DNA from: Geodermatophilus obscurus DSM 43160
GTDB taxonomy: Bacteria; Actinomycetota; Actinomycetes; Mycobacteriales; Geodermatophilaceae
DNA: 64,000 nt
NCBI RefSeq assembly: GCF_000025345.1
Contig: NC_013757.1
Span: 868,001-932,000, forward strand
Reading direction: 5' to 3'
Position 1 is the first letter of the stretch. Each line of letters starts with the position of its first letter. The position numbers and the translations under genes were made by a program. This document shows positions 17,642 to 29,210 of this stretch, one piece after another. Below the pieces are notes generated by a model. That model was not told the DNA's origin, did no database searches, and was given only the letters and a program-made list of their open reading frames with translations.

Positions 17642-18085
17642 TCAGGCGGCGGAGGACGCCGGGACGACGTGCAGCCCGACCTCGACGTTGCCCGCCGTGG
17701 CGCGCGAGTACGGGCAGACGGTGTGCGTCTTCTCCACGAGCTGCCGGGCCTGCTCGTCGTCCAGCTGCGGCAGCCGCGCCCAGAGGTCGACGCCGAGGCC
17801 GAAGTCACCGGGTGCCGCGCGCAGGAAGTGCACCTCCGCGGTGACCGAGGAGCCCTCGAGCGCCTGCGGGGTCAGCCCGAGGTCCCGGAGCGCGAAGCGC
17901 ATGGCGCTGTGGAAGCAGGCGGCGTAGCCGGCGGCGAACAGCTGCTCGGGGTTGGTGCCCGGACCGTCGTCCCCGCCCATCTCCGCCGGGCGGGACAGGC
18001 TCGCCGTCAGCCGGCCGTCGGAGGAGCTGACCTCCCCGGTGCGGGCTCCGGACGCCGTTGCCTCAGCCGTGTAGACGCGGTCCAT
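17642..18085 (-). CDS. Organic hydroperoxide resistance protein (Ohr/OsmC)
   Basis: A 147-residue cytoplasmic peroxidase that reduces organic hydroperoxides through two cysteines. The reactive cysteine is in AAGYAACFHSAM and the resolving one in THTVCPYSRAT, with the Ohr-specific spacing. It begins MDRVYTAEATASG as in other Ohr proteins. The ATG at 18085 has TAGGAC 6 nt upstream, suggesting a leaderless mRNA. No OhrR repressor gene is adjacent. Members recycle with lipoylated proteins. Confidence 0.93.
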   Translation of the reverse strand: MDRVYTAEATASGARTGEVSSSDGRLTASLSRPAEMGGDDGPGTNPEQLFAAGYAACFHSAMRFALRDLGLTPQALEGSSVTAEVHFLRAAPGDFGLGVDLWARLPQLDDEQARQLVEKTHTVCPYSRATAGNVEVGLHVVPASSAA

Positions 18086-18129
18086 GGCACCGTCCTACCC
18101 GGACGGCGGGACCCGCGCAGTTCGGCCGC

Positions 18130-18228
18130 CCTGCAGGGTCCCGCCGCGAGCCGGGTGAGGTACTGGAACGGCCACCCTTCAGGGGCCCGCGCCGAGCCTG
18201 CGAGGCGTGGGGGAAGGGTGGTCCTTCG
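18130..18228. terminator. GC-rich hairpin downstream of udgX
   Basis: CCCTGCAGGGTCCCGCCGCGAGCC and CAGGGGCCCGCGCCGAGCCTGCGAGGCGTGG form overlapping imperfect stems of the recurrent family, ending GTGGTCCTTCG next to the udgX stop. It probably terminates udgX on the minus strand. Confidence 0.45.
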
Positions 18229-18900
18229 TCAGGCGAGGGCGTGGGCCACGACCCGGAGGTCGGCGACGAGGGCGTCGTAGGCGGCGTCGCGGGCCTCGTC
18301 CGGCGTGCGCAGGATCGCCGAGGGGTGCGTGGTGGCCAGCATCCACGTCTGGTGCGGCGCCTCTTCGTCGTCGGCCGCGGCGAACAGCGTGTCGGCGCCC
18401 GGCGGGGTCCAGGGGAACAGCTGGCCGCGCTCCTTGGTGATCCGGAACGACGGCGAGATCAGCGCCTTGGCGGCGGTCGCGCCCAGGCAGACGACGACCT
18501 CGGGCTGCAGGACGGCGAACTCGGCCTCCAGCCACGGTCGGCAGGCCCGCAGGTGCTCCGGACCGGGGGTCTGGTGGATCCGCCGCTTGCCGGTCGGCTT
18601 GAACCGGAAGTGCTTGACCGCGTTGGTGATGTAGGCGTCCCGGCGGTCGATGCCGGCCTCGGCCAGCGCCTTGTCCAGCAGCCGCCCGGCCGGGCCGACG
18701 AACGGCTCGCCCCTGCGGTCCTCCTGGTCGCCCGGCTGCTCGCCCACGAAGACGATGCGGGCGGTCTCCGGCCCCTCGCCGAACACCGTCTGGGTCGTGC
18801 CCTCCCACAGCTCGCAGGCCCGGCACCCGGCGGCCGCCGCGCGCAGCCCGTCGAGCCCCACCCCGGTCGGCGGCTGCGCCGGCACGTTCTCCTGGCTCAT
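18229..18900 (-). CDS. udgX: UdgX-type uracil-DNA binding glycosylase
   Basis: A 223-residue uracil-DNA glycosylase superfamily protein resembling family 4 but with the UdgX insert. GEQPGDQEDRRGEPFVGPAG is the uracil-binding motif A region, and TTHPSAILR is motif B. The loop GKRRIHQTP (about residue 108) carries the His that, in characterised UdgX proteins, forms a covalent bond with uracil-containing DNA. CRAC and CRPW cysteines fit an Fe-S cluster. The ATG at 18900 has TGTCAT 6 nt upstream. It acts in uracil repair or tolerance. Confidence 0.9.
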   Translation of the reverse strand: MSQENVPAQPPTGVGLDGLRAAAAGCRACELWEGTTQTVFGEGPETARIVFVGEQPGDQEDRRGEPFVGPAGRLLDKALAEAGIDRRDAYITNAVKHFRFKPTGKRRIHQTPGPEHLRACRPWLEAEFAVLQPEVVVCLGATAAKALISPSFRITKERGQLFPWTPPGADTLFAAADDEEAPHQTWMLATTHPSAILRTPDEARDAAYDALVADLRVVAHALA

Positions 18901-18973
18901 CCGCCGATGACACCCCACCCGGCGTCCCGGCGCGACAGCAAGCGGCCGATACGGTTGCCGGAGGCAACGGAGG

Positions 18974-19897
18974 GTGGCGGGGAAGCGCGTGCTGGAGTTC
19001 GACGGGTTGCGCAAGAGCTACGGGGCCAACCGGGTGCTGGACGGCGTCTCCTTCGCCGTCGCCCCGGGCTCGATGTTCGGGTTCTGCGGCTCCAACGGGG
19101 CCGGCAAGACGACGACGATGCGGATCGCCATGGGGCTGGTCCGCGCCGACGCCGGCGAGGTGCGCTGGCAGGGGCGTCCGCTGGACCAGGCGCTGCGCCG
19201 CCGGATCGGCTACATGCCGGAGGAGCGCGGCCTGTACCCGAAGATGCGGGTCGGCGAGCAGCTGGCCTACTTCGCCCGGCTGCACGGCCTGGACGGCGCG
19301 GCAGCCGCCCGCGCCGCAGAGCACTGGGCCGACCGGCTCGGCCTCGGGGAGCGCCGCCGCGACCAGGTGGAGAAGCTGTCGCTGGGCAACCAGCAGCGGG
19401 TGCAGCTGGCCGCGGCGCTGGTCAGCCGGCCGGAGGTGCTCATCCTCGACGAGCCGTTCTCCGGGCTGGACCCGGTGGGCGTCGACGCGCTCGCCGAGGC
19501 GCTGCTCGAGCAGGTGCGCGGCGGCGTCCCGGTCGTCTTCTCCAGCCACCAGCTCGACCTGGTCGAGCGGCTCTGCGACGCCGTCGGCATCCTCGCCCGC
19601 GGGGCCATGGTCGCCACCGGTCCGGTCGCCGAGCTGCGCCGCCGCGAGTCCGGCCGGCTGCTGCGGGTCGTCGTCCCCGACGCGCCGCCGGGCTGGGCGG
19701 CCGCGCTGCCCGGCGTGCAGGTGGTGTCCGAGCGGGCCGGTGACACCCTGCTGGAGCTCGCCCCGGGCGCCGACGACCAGGCCGTGCTCGCCGCGGCGCT
19801 GCGCACCGGCCGGGTCGGCCACTTCGCCTGGCGGGAGCCGAGCCTGGTGGAGCTGTTCCGCGAGGCCGTCGCCGAGCCGGCCGGGGTCGCCGCGTGA
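18974..19897 (+). CDS. ABC exporter ATP-binding protein (NatA-like)
   Basis: A 307-residue ABC ATPase. The Walker A motif GSNGAGKTTT lies near residues 40-49, an unusual signature KLSLGNQQRVQLAAAL near 136, Walker B VLILDEPFSGLDP near 157 and the switch His in VVFSSHQLD. A C-terminal domain of about 100 residues is typical of NatA/DUF4162-type exporters. The stop overlaps the permease start by 4 bp (GTGA). GTG at 18974 is the likely start, GTG at 18989 an alternative. With the permease it forms a sodium or small-molecule efflux pump. Confidence 0.9.
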   Translation: MAGKRVLEFDGLRKSYGANRVLDGVSFAVAPGSMFGFCGSNGAGKTTTMRIAMGLVRADAGEVRWQGRPLDQALRRRIGYMPEERGLYPKMRVGEQLAYFARLHGLDGAAAARAAEHWADRLGLGERRRDQVEKLSLGNQQRVQLAAALVSRPEVLILDEPFSGLDPVGVDALAEALLEQVRGGVPVVFSSHQLDLVERLCDAVGILARGAMVATGPVAELRRRESGRLLRVVVPDAPPGWAAALPGVQVVSERAGDTLLELAPGADDQAVLAAALRTGRVGHFAWREPSLVELFREAVAEPAGVAA

Positions 19898-21081
19898 CGG
19901 CGTCCGGGCCCCGCACCCCGGGCAGCGCCGCGCTGGTCCGGCTGGTCGCCGCGCGCGAGGTCTCCAGCCGCATCCGCGACAAGAACTTCATCGTGAGCTC
20001 GGCGGTCATCCTCCTGCTGCTGCTCGGGATGATGGTCTTCCAGGTGGCGGTCGGCGGCGTCGAGGCCGGCCGGATCGCCGTCGTGGCCGACGACGGCCGG
20101 CTCGGGCCCGCCCTCGAGGCGCAGGGCGAGGCAGTGGGCGTCGAGGTGCAGGTCGTCGACACCACCGGCGCAGCCGACGCGCGGGCCGCCGTCGAGGCCG
20201 GGGAGGTCGACGCCGCCCTGCTCGACGGCACCGGCCCCGCTCCCGAGCTGCTGCTCGTCGACCGGGATCCCGCGCTGGAGGCGGTCGTCGGCGGTGCGGT
20301 CAGCGGGCTGGCCGTCTCCGACCGGCTGCTGGAGGCCGGCGTCGACCTGCAGTCGATCCCCGAGGTGGCGGTCACCCCGCTCGGCGACGGGGAGGACGAC
20401 GGCCAGCAGGTGGTCGTGGCGGTCATCGGCATCGTCGTCCTCTACGGCCTGCTGTTCCTGTTCGCGCAGTTCGTCGCTCAAGGCGTGGTGGAGGAGAAGT
20501 CCAGCCGCGTGGTGGAGCTCCTGCTGGCCACCATGCGGCCGTGGCAGCTGCTCGCCGGCAAGATCCTGGGCCTCGGCCTGCTGGGGCTCGGGCAGATCGT
20601 CGTCATCGGCGTGGTCGGGGTCGCCGGCGCGCTGGCGTTCGACTTGGTCGACGTCCCCGGTGAGCTGATCGGCACCGTGGCCACCGTCATCGCCTGGTTC
20701 GTCCTCGGCTACGCCTTCTACGCCTGCGTCTTCGCCGTGGCGGCCTCGCTGGTCAGCCGGCAGGAGGACCTCGGCAGCGTGCTCACGCCGGCGTCGATGC
20801 TGCTGGTCGTGGGGTTCTTCGTGGCGTTCCAGGCCGCCAGCGAACCCAGCGGCACGCTGGCCACGGTCACCTCCTTCGTGCCCGGCCTCTCGCCGCTGGT
20901 GATGCCGGTGCGCCAGGCGGCCGGGGAGGCGGCGGGCTGGGAGGTGGCGCTGGCCGTCGTCCTCATGCTGGTGGCCGTCGGGCTCGCCGTCCGCCTGGGC
21001 GGGCGGGTCTACTCCGGCGCCCTGCTGCGCACCAGCGGGAAGACCCGGCTGCGCGAGGCGCTGCGCGCCGAGCGGGCCTGA
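19894..21081 (+). CDS. ABC-2 type permease (NatB-like)
   Basis: A 395-residue membrane protein. It has one N-terminal helix (about residues 30-50), a large extracytoplasmic domain (residues about 55-165) and a C-terminal cluster of about five helices. The segment FVAQGVVEEKSSRVVELLLATMRPWQLLAGKILG is the conserved coupling region of ABC-2/NatB permeases. It is translationally coupled to the ATPase. The transported substrate is unknown; NatAB systems export sodium, but drug or peptide export is equally possible. Confidence 0.88.
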   Translation: MTASGPRTPGSAALVRLVAAREVSSRIRDKNFIVSSAVILLLLLGMMVFQVAVGGVEAGRIAVVADDGRLGPALEAQGEAVGVEVQVVDTTGAADARAAVEAGEVDAALLDGTGPAPELLLVDRDPALEAVVGGAVSGLAVSDRLLEAGVDLQSIPEVAVTPLGDGEDDGQQVVVAVIGIVVLYGLLFLFAQFVAQGVVEEKSSRVVELLLATMRPWQLLAGKILGLGLLGLGQIVVIGVVGVAGALAFDLVDVPGELIGTVATVIAWFVLGYAFYACVFAVAASLVSRQEDLGSVLTPASMLLVVGFFVAFQAASEPSGTLATVTSFVPGLSPLVMPVRQAAGEAAGWEVALAVVLMLVAVGLAVRLGGRVYSGALLRTSGKTRLREALRAERA

Positions 21082-21088
21082 GGAAGGA

Positions 21089-21138
21089 CCCCCCTGCCCC
21101 CCGCCACTCGCACGCTCGCGGCGGGACCTGCAGGGGGG
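21089..21138. terminator. Hairpin after the ABC exporter operon
   Basis: CCCCCCTGC (21089-21097) pairs with GCAGGGGGG (21130-21138); the loop contains CACTCGCACGCTCGCGGCGGG. It starts 7 nt after the permease stop and is one of the clearest members of the hairpin family. Confidence 0.65.
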
Positions 21139-21273
21139 CCGCCCGCACGAGTCCGCCGCGGAGCCGGCCCGTGGGGACAACTGACTCCCCCCGGGTGACC
21201 TGCACCTCCTCCGACGGGTGAGACCGCCCCAGCGGGGGAGGACGGGGCGCCGGGTGCCCCGCATGATCGCCGC

Positions 21274-22131
21274 ATGCGGGAGGACCTCGACGGGCGCCTC
21301 CGGAGGCTGCGCGCCTGCCGGGACGCCGACGCCGTCATCGAGCTGGGTTGCGACCTGGCCGAGGCCGGGCGTGACCTGGACGCCGAGCGCTGCTTCCGCC
21401 GGGCCGCCGAGCTGGGGGACTCGCTCGGCTGGTTCAACCTCGGCAACTCGCTGGCCGCCCGCGGCCGGGTCGAGGAGGCCGTCGACGCCTACGAGCGGGC
21501 GCTGGCCGGCGGCGAGCGCGACGCCTGGGTCAACCTCGGCCTGGTGCTCGAGCAGCTCGGCGACCTGGCCGGCGCGATGCGCGCCTACCGCGGTGCCGGC
21601 GCGGCCGGGGACACCCAGGGCGGCCTGCAGCTGGCGTTCCTGCTGCACGAGCAGGGCGAGCACGAGCAGGCCCTCGCGGTGGCGGCCGACCTCGCCGCGA
21701 CGGGGGACGACGTTGCCGCCGCGGTGGTCGCCTGCTGGCGGTGGGCCGCCTCGCACGACACCGCCCTGGAGGTCGACCTGCGCGCCGGGGCCGATCGCTT
21801 CGCCGGCACCCGCGTGGCGCTGGCCTCGCTGCTGCGAACGACCGGCCGGACGGCGGAGGCCCGCTTCACCCTCGAGCGGGGCGCGAAGCTCGGCGAGCTC
21901 CAGGCGTGGTTGCCGCTGGGCAACTTCTACGTCGAGGACCTCGACGACGTGGAGGCGGCCGAGGAGGCCTACCGCGCCGGCATCGCCGCCGGCGACGGCT
22001 ACTGCCACCACAACCTGGCCGTGCTGCTGGCCGACCGCGGCGACCTCGACGGCGCGGTCGAGCACTTCCGGCTCGGTGCGGCCGGCGGCGACGACCTCGC
22101 CGAGCGGGCGCTGCGCGAGCTCGGCGGCTGA
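21274..22131 (+). CDS. Tetratricopeptide/Sel1-like repeat protein
   Basis: A 285-residue soluble helical protein made of about seven degenerate TPR or Sel1-like units. Each has a pattern like CFRRAAELGDSLGWFNLGNSL or EEAYRAGIAAGDGYCHHNLAVLL. It probably forms a superhelical protein-binding scaffold; no enzymatic motif is present. The ATG at 21274 has CATGAT 6 nt upstream, a leaderless arrangement. A recurrent hairpin follows the stop. Partners are unknown. Confidence 0.8.
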   Translation: MREDLDGRLRRLRACRDADAVIELGCDLAEAGRDLDAERCFRRAAELGDSLGWFNLGNSLAARGRVEEAVDAYERALAGGERDAWVNLGLVLEQLGDLAGAMRAYRGAGAAGDTQGGLQLAFLLHEQGEHEQALAVAADLAATGDDVAAAVVACWRWAASHDTALEVDLRAGADRFAGTRVALASLLRTTGRTAEARFTLERGAKLGELQAWLPLGNFYVEDLDDVEAAEEAYRAGIAAGDGYCHHNLAVLLADRGDLDGAVEHFRLGAAGGDDLAERALRELGG

Positions 22132-22135
22132 AGAA

Positions 22136-22245
22136 GGACCACCCTGCTCCCCGCGCCTCGCGAGCTCGGCGCGGGCCCCTGGAGGGTGGCCGTTCCAGTC
22201 CGTCACCAGGCTCGCGGCGGGACCCTGCAGGAGGGCCGCCGTCCG
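22136..22245. terminator. GC-rich hairpins between convergent genes
   Basis: AAGGACCACCCTGC followed by CTCGCGAGCTCGGCGCGGG and CCCTGGAGGGTGGCC form one imperfect stem; a second partial copy ends CCCTGCAGGAGGGCCGCC. They lie between the TPR gene and the convergent small membrane protein. Confidence 0.5.
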
Positions 22246-22253
22246 TTGGCGGG

Positions 22254-22412
22254 CTACTCGTCGACGGTGACGTCGGCGAACGGGACGTACGGCTCCACGT
22301 ACGGGAAGACGACGAACAGCAGCAGCGCGCTGACCGCCGCCACGAGCACGAGGGCGAGCAGCGCCCGCACAGCCGTCCCGCCGGGCAGGTGCCGCCAGAT
22401 CCACGAGTACAC
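22254..22412 (-). CDS. Small membrane protein next to class E sortase
   Basis: A 52-residue protein with an N-terminal YSWIWRHLPGG segment, one hydrophobic helix (about residues 15-36) and a tail PYVEPYVPFADVTVDE facing outside. Similar tiny proteins accompany class E sortase genes in other actinobacteria. The GTG at 22412 starts 9 nt after the sortase stop, so the two are co-transcribed. It may assist the sortase or be retained with it; no function is established. Confidence 0.75.
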   Translation of the reverse strand: MYSWIWRHLPGGTAVRALLALVLVAAVSALLLFVVFPYVEPYVPFADVTVDE

Positions 22413-22421
22413 GGTCGCTCC

Positions 22422-23126
22422 TCACACTCCCCGCAGGGCCGGCGGGCCCTCGGGTGCCTCGGCGCGGCTCACCGGCCCGCCCTCGAGCACGGCGTGCACG
22501 ATCAGCCGCTCGCGTGCGGAGTACTCGGGGTGGCAGGTGGTCAGGGTCAGGTAGGCGCCCGTCGGCGCGCCGTCGGGCGGGCCGTTCGGCGTCGGCGCGA
22601 TGACCGACACGTCGTAGGGCGAGACGACCTGCTGGCCGGGCACGACGTCCGCCGGGCCGAGCACCCGGTAGACGAACCAGCTGTCGGCGGTCTCGACGAC
22701 GACCGGGTCGCCGGTACGCAGCTCGTCGATCTCCAGGAACGGCGACCCGCGGCCCACCCGGTGCCCGGCGACCGCGAAGTTGCCCTGCTCGCCGGGCATG
22801 GCGGTGCCGCGGTAGTGGCCCGGCCCCTGCTCGAGGTCCTCGGTGCCGGTGCCCTCGACGACGGCCCTGGCGTAGTCGGCCCCCAGCCGCGGGATGTGCA
22901 GCATCGCGAACGCCTCGCCGCCCTGCAGCTCGGCCGGGACGGCGGCCGGCGCCGCCCACTCCTCGCGCAGCTCGGCGGTCAGCTCGTCCTGGCGGGCGTT
23001 GCTCAGCAGATCGGTCACCCACAGCTCGTAGACGACGAAGAGCAGCAGGACGTAGCCGGCGGTGAGCAGCAGCTGCCCGACGCCGCGTGCTGCGGTGCGC
23101 AGGAGGTCTGCCGGAGCCGTGGACAC
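22422..23126 (-). CDS. Class E sortase
   Basis: A 234-residue membrane-anchored transpeptidase. An N-terminal hydrophobic helix (about residues 16-38) is followed by the sortase beta-barrel. Catalytic residues are visible: His in FAVAGHRVGRG, Cys in LTLTTCHPEYSARERLIVHA, and the Arg of the same segment. The TLTTC motif and single N-terminal helix indicate class E, which in high-GC bacteria attaches LAXTG-type proteins to the wall. The GTG at 23126 has TAGCAT 8 nt upstream. No substrate gene is seen nearby. Confidence 0.92.
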   Translation of the reverse strand: MSTAPADLLRTAARGVGQLLLTAGYVLLLFVVYELWVTDLLSNARQDELTAELREEWAAPAAVPAELQGGEAFAMLHIPRLGADYARAVVEGTGTEDLEQGPGHYRGTAMPGEQGNFAVAGHRVGRGSPFLEIDELRTGDPVVVETADSWFVYRVLGPADVVPGQQVVSPYDVSVIAPTPNGPPDGAPTGAYLTLTTCHPEYSARERLIVHAVLEGGPVSRAEAPEGPPALRGV

Positions 23127-23226
23127 GGCGACCGATGCTAGGTCGGCTTCCGCCCCCGGGCGGGACCGCCGCGCGACCGCGCCCCTCCGTGCTCCCCGGT
23201 CCCACCCGCCCCAGCGGTCGGCGGCC

Positions 23227-24162
23227 TCAGGCCTCTTGGCGCAGACCCCCCAGCGGGCCGCGGTAGGGGGTCGCCGGCGGGCCGGTTCCCCCGGGGCGGG
23301 CGGTGAACAGCCGGCCGGCGTCGGGCTGGGCGGCCCGCGCGGCGTCGTCCAGGCCCTGCGCCGAGGTGCTCACCACGAGCAGGTCGCGCCCGGGCCCGGC
23401 GAAGGCGCAGCTCGACGTCTGGGCCACCCCGGGCACCTCGACGACGGCGAGCAGCTCGCCGTCCGGGGACCAGCGGCGCACCTGCCCGCCACCCCACAGC
23501 GCGGTCCAGAGGCAGCCCTCGTCGTCGACGGTGAGCCCGTCGGCGACGCCGTCGTCCCCGTCGAACCGCAGCAGCACGCGGCCGTCGCCGAAGGCGCCGG
23601 ACCCGAGGTCGTAGTCGAAGGCGTGCACCACGCCGGGGCCGGAGTCGGCGAGGTAGACGGTGCGCCCGCCCGGCGACCAGCCGATGCCGTTGGAGACGGT
23701 CAGGTCGTCCAGCACGGTCGTGACGGTGCCGTCGAGGTCCAGCCGGTACAGCGCGCCGGCGCCGGGCCGCTCGTCGAAGGCCATGGTGCCGGCGAGGAAC
23801 CGGCCGGCCGGGTCGCAGGCCGCGTCGTTCATCCGGGTGCCGCCGTCGGCCTCGGTGCCGCCCTCGCCGGCCAGCGTGATCAGCGCCCGGGCGGTGCCGT
23901 CGGCCCCGAGGTGGGTGAAGCCGCCGTCCGCGGCGAGCAGCCACCCGCCGCCCGCCGCCGGGACGACGGCGCCGACGGTGTCCCCGCCGTGGTGCACCCC
24001 GGTCTCGGTGAGGCTGCCGTCGGCCCCGATCGCGGCCCGCCGCACCTGCCCGGCCGTGATGTCCACCCACAGCAGCTCGCCGCGGTCGGCGTCCCAGGTC
24101 GGGCCCTCACCGTGCTGGGCGGGGGACAGGCCGGGTGCGGGCGTGGCGGGGAGTCGGTGCAC
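23227..24162 (-). CDS. SMP-30/gluconolactonase/LRE family protein
   Basis: A 311-residue six-bladed beta-propeller hydrolase. Family landmarks are the metal-binding Glu in [37 protein letters not shown], the Asn in [20 protein letters not shown] and the Asp in [20 protein letters not shown]. Members are calcium- or zinc-dependent lactonases acting on sugar lactones. The GTG at 24162 is the probable start. The gene is divergent from ppc across an inverted repeat. Substrate is unknown. Confidence 0.88.
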   Translation of the reverse strand: MHRLPATPAPGLSPAQHGEGPTWDADRGELLWVDITAGQVRRAAIGADGSLTETGVHHGGDTVGAVVPAAGGGWLLAADGGFTHLGADGTARALITLAGEGGTEADGGTRMNDAACDPAGRFLAGTMAFDERPGAGALYRLDLDGTVTTVLDDLTVSNGIGWSPGGRTVYLADSGPGVVHAFDYDLGSGAFGDGRVLLRFDGDDGVADGLTVDDEGCLWTALWGGGQVRRWSPDGELLAVVEVPGVAQTSSCAFAGPGRDLLVVSTSAQGLDDAARAAQPDAGRLFTARPGGTGPPATPYRGPLGGLRQEA

Positions 24163-24220
24163 CCCTGCATGGTCCCGTCGCGGCGGGCCCGGTGCGCGAC
24201 GAACGCCGCTCCCTGCCCGC

Positions 24221-24292
24221 GTTGATCATGGGGCTCTCGCTACCGGACACCCCGCTGCCGGCGTGTCCCCTCGCGACACCCCCATGATCAAC
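24221..24292. repeat. 13-bp inverted repeat between SMP-30 gene and ppc
   Basis: GTTGATCATGGGG (24221-24233) is repeated in reverse complement at 24280-24292, with a 46-nt GC-rich spacer. Each arm contains the palindrome TGATCA. It may be a REP-like element or part of the divergent promoter region; no gene is present. Confidence 0.6.
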
Positions 24293-24388
24293 AGCGGGCG
24301 AGGGCGGCGAGCAGGGACGGCGGAGACGATCCGGGTCGCGGCCTCGCCACGACACCCACCCGTTCCACGGGCGGTCGATACTCGCCGG

Positions 24389-27200
<2,812 letters not shown>

Positions 27201-27208
<8 letters not shown>

Positions 27209-28310
27209 GCCGCAGCTGGAGGAGCGCGCCGGCCCGGGCCCGCTGGACCTCCGGGTGGCGACGGGCTCCGGCCAGGTCCAGGCCGCGGCCCGGGCCCTCG
27301 GCGTCGCGCCCGCCGCCCTCGCGACCGCGCTCCCCGACCCCGGTCTGCGGCTGCTCGTCGACGACCTGGGCGCCGTCGCGCTGCTGCGCCGCGAGTGGGG
27401 TGCCGACGGGCACGCCGAGGCGGTGCTCGTCCGCCGGCGCGGCGCCCGGATCGACCAGCCCGCCGTCCTCGCCGCCGCGTCGGCGTGGGGCTGCGAGCGG
27501 GTCCGCGACGGCCGGGGGGACGACGTCCGGCCCGTCCCGCCGCCGGCGGACGACACCCCGCTGGCCGACCGCTTCCTCCACCACGCCGCCCTGGCCGCCA
27601 CCCGCGTCGAGGTGGCCGTCGCGCTGGCCCGCGACGCCGGTCAGGACACCACCAAGGCCGACGGCAGCCCGTCGCTGGGCGCCGACGAGGCCGCGCACCT
27701 GGCGGCGGCCCACGCGCTGCGCCCGCTCGGCGTGACCGTGCTCAGCGAGGAGCGCTCCGACCGCCCGGTCCCCGATGAGGAGCCGTGGGTGGTGCTCGAC
27801 CCCCTCGACGGCACGGGCAACTTCCGCGCCGGGCTGGCGCCGTGGGCGTTCTCCGCCGCGCTGGTGCGGGACGGCCGGCCGGTCGCGGGCCTGGTCGCCG
27901 ACCTCTCGTCGGGCCGCCGCTGGTCGGGCGCGGTCGGTGCGGGGGCGCGGCGCGACGGCGTGCCGGTCCGACCGCGGGACGCCGGTACGGTGGTCGCGCC
28001 CACCGCCCCGTCGGGGTCGGCCGTGGTCGTGCCGGCCAGCGCCCGCCGGGTCCGGGTGACCGGCTGCACCGCGGTCGACGTCTGCCTGGTCGCCGACGGC
28101 GCGGCCGGGGCGTGGCAGAACCTCGACCGCAGCGGCACCCACGTGCACGACGTCGCCGGCGGGCTGGCACTGCTCGCCGCCGCCGGCGGGGTGGCGCTGG
28201 GCCCGGACGGCGCGCCGCTGCGGCTGCGGCCGGACACCGAGACGCTCATCCGGTTCGTCGCCGCGGGCACCGAGCAGCGGGCGCGGGAGCTGCTGCGCGA
28301 GCTGGCCTGA
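27201..28310 (+). CDS. Inositol monophosphatase-fold protein with extra N-terminal region
   Basis: A 369-residue protein. Residues about 115-365 form an inositol-monophosphatase-like phosphatase. The metal-binding Glu lies in VLSEERSD, the core DPLDGTGNF appears near residue 197, and the C-terminal [18 protein letters not shown] segment is followed by [12 protein letters not shown], where His-Asp stands in place of the usual WD. The first about 110 residues match no domain I recognise. The GTG start lies inside ppc, with an 8-bp overlap. The substrate could be a sugar phosphate or 3'-phosphoadenosine 5'-phosphate. Confidence 0.78.
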
Positions 28311-28375
28311 CGCCAGGCCGCCCGGCGGGGCGCTGCGTGTCGCCGGCAGAGTCGGTGCCCGAGGACGGAGGAGTG

Positions 28376-29206
28376 CTAGGAGCCCATCGGCTCCATCTCC
28401 TCGACCAGGCCGTCGCCGGGCACGGTGAGGGCCGGGATCCCGTGTGGGGCCAGCCACAGGGAGACGCCGAGGGTGAGCAGCACGACCGCGGTCCCGTAGG
28501 TCGCCACCCGGCGCCACGGCAGGGTCTTCTCGATGGCGATCAGCCCGGCGACGAAGGCCATCCAGACGACACTCATGACGCCCAGCGCGAACAGCGACGC
28601 CATCAGCGCCCAGCAGCAGCCGACACACCAGGCACCGTGCCTCGCACCCATCCGCAGCGCACCCCAGCGCCCGTCGCGCCAGGAGCCGAGGAGGAACCCG
28701 AGGGGGCTGCGACACTTGCCGAGGCAGACGTCCTTGAGCGGGGTCAGCTCGTAGACCGCCGCGACGACGAGCGTGGCACCAGCGACCCACCGGCCGGCAC
28801 GGTCCCACGCGAGCACGTCTCCCGTGACCCTGTCCACGGTGGTCACGAGCGCGAAGGCGACCAGGCCCGCCCCGGTCCACGTGACCAGATAGCCCCCCGT
28901 GAAGAGCAGGGGCGACAGCGGGGACCGCTGTCTGGTCATGCGGGAGTACAGCGCCACCGTCGGCGCGACCGACGGGAACATCATCGCGGCCATCATCACG
29001 ACCCACACACCGACGAACCAGCCCAGCGCCCCCGGGCCGGTCCACGGCCCCTCGTCCATCCCCCGCATCTGGCGGGCGGTCCACCACCAGCCGACACCGG
29101 CGAGGGCGAACAGGACGGCGACCAGTCCCAGTCGGGCACGGACGGCGGCGAAGGCCGGCGCGAGGCCGCGGTCCGGGGTGGGGCGTGCCGGCGCCGGAGC
29201 GCTCAT
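28376..29206 (-). CDS. DUF2182 integral membrane protein
   Basis: A 276-residue protein with about seven helices. The family motif VWVVMMAAMMFPSVAPTVALYS lies near residues 67-88, followed by YELTPLKDVCLGKCRSPLGF and the Cys-rich GAWCVGCCWALM. These methionine and cysteine/histidine clusters have led the family to be called predicted metal-binding membrane proteins. It lies 4 bp after the DUF1326 gene, the usual partner. The pair may act in copper or other metal handling, which is not proven. Confidence 0.85.
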   Translation of the reverse strand: MSAPAPARPTPDRGLAPAFAAVRARLGLVAVLFALAGVGWWWTARQMRGMDEGPWTGPGALGWFVGVWVVMMAAMMFPSVAPTVALYSRMTRQRSPLSPLLFTGGYLVTWTGAGLVAFALVTTVDRVTGDVLAWDRAGRWVAGATLVVAAVYELTPLKDVCLGKCRSPLGFLLGSWRDGRWGALRMGARHGAWCVGCCWALMASLFALGVMSVVWMAFVAGLIAIEKTLPWRRVATYGTAVVLLTLGVSLWLAPHGIPALTVPGDGLVEEMEPMGS

Positions 29207-29210
29207 CGGG

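Noticed and set aside
19267..23205. A 1312-codon open frame on the minus strand
   Set aside because: It runs antisense through the ABC exporter, TPR and sortase region, has biased Arg/Gly/Pro composition with no domain, and is a GC-rich shadow frame.
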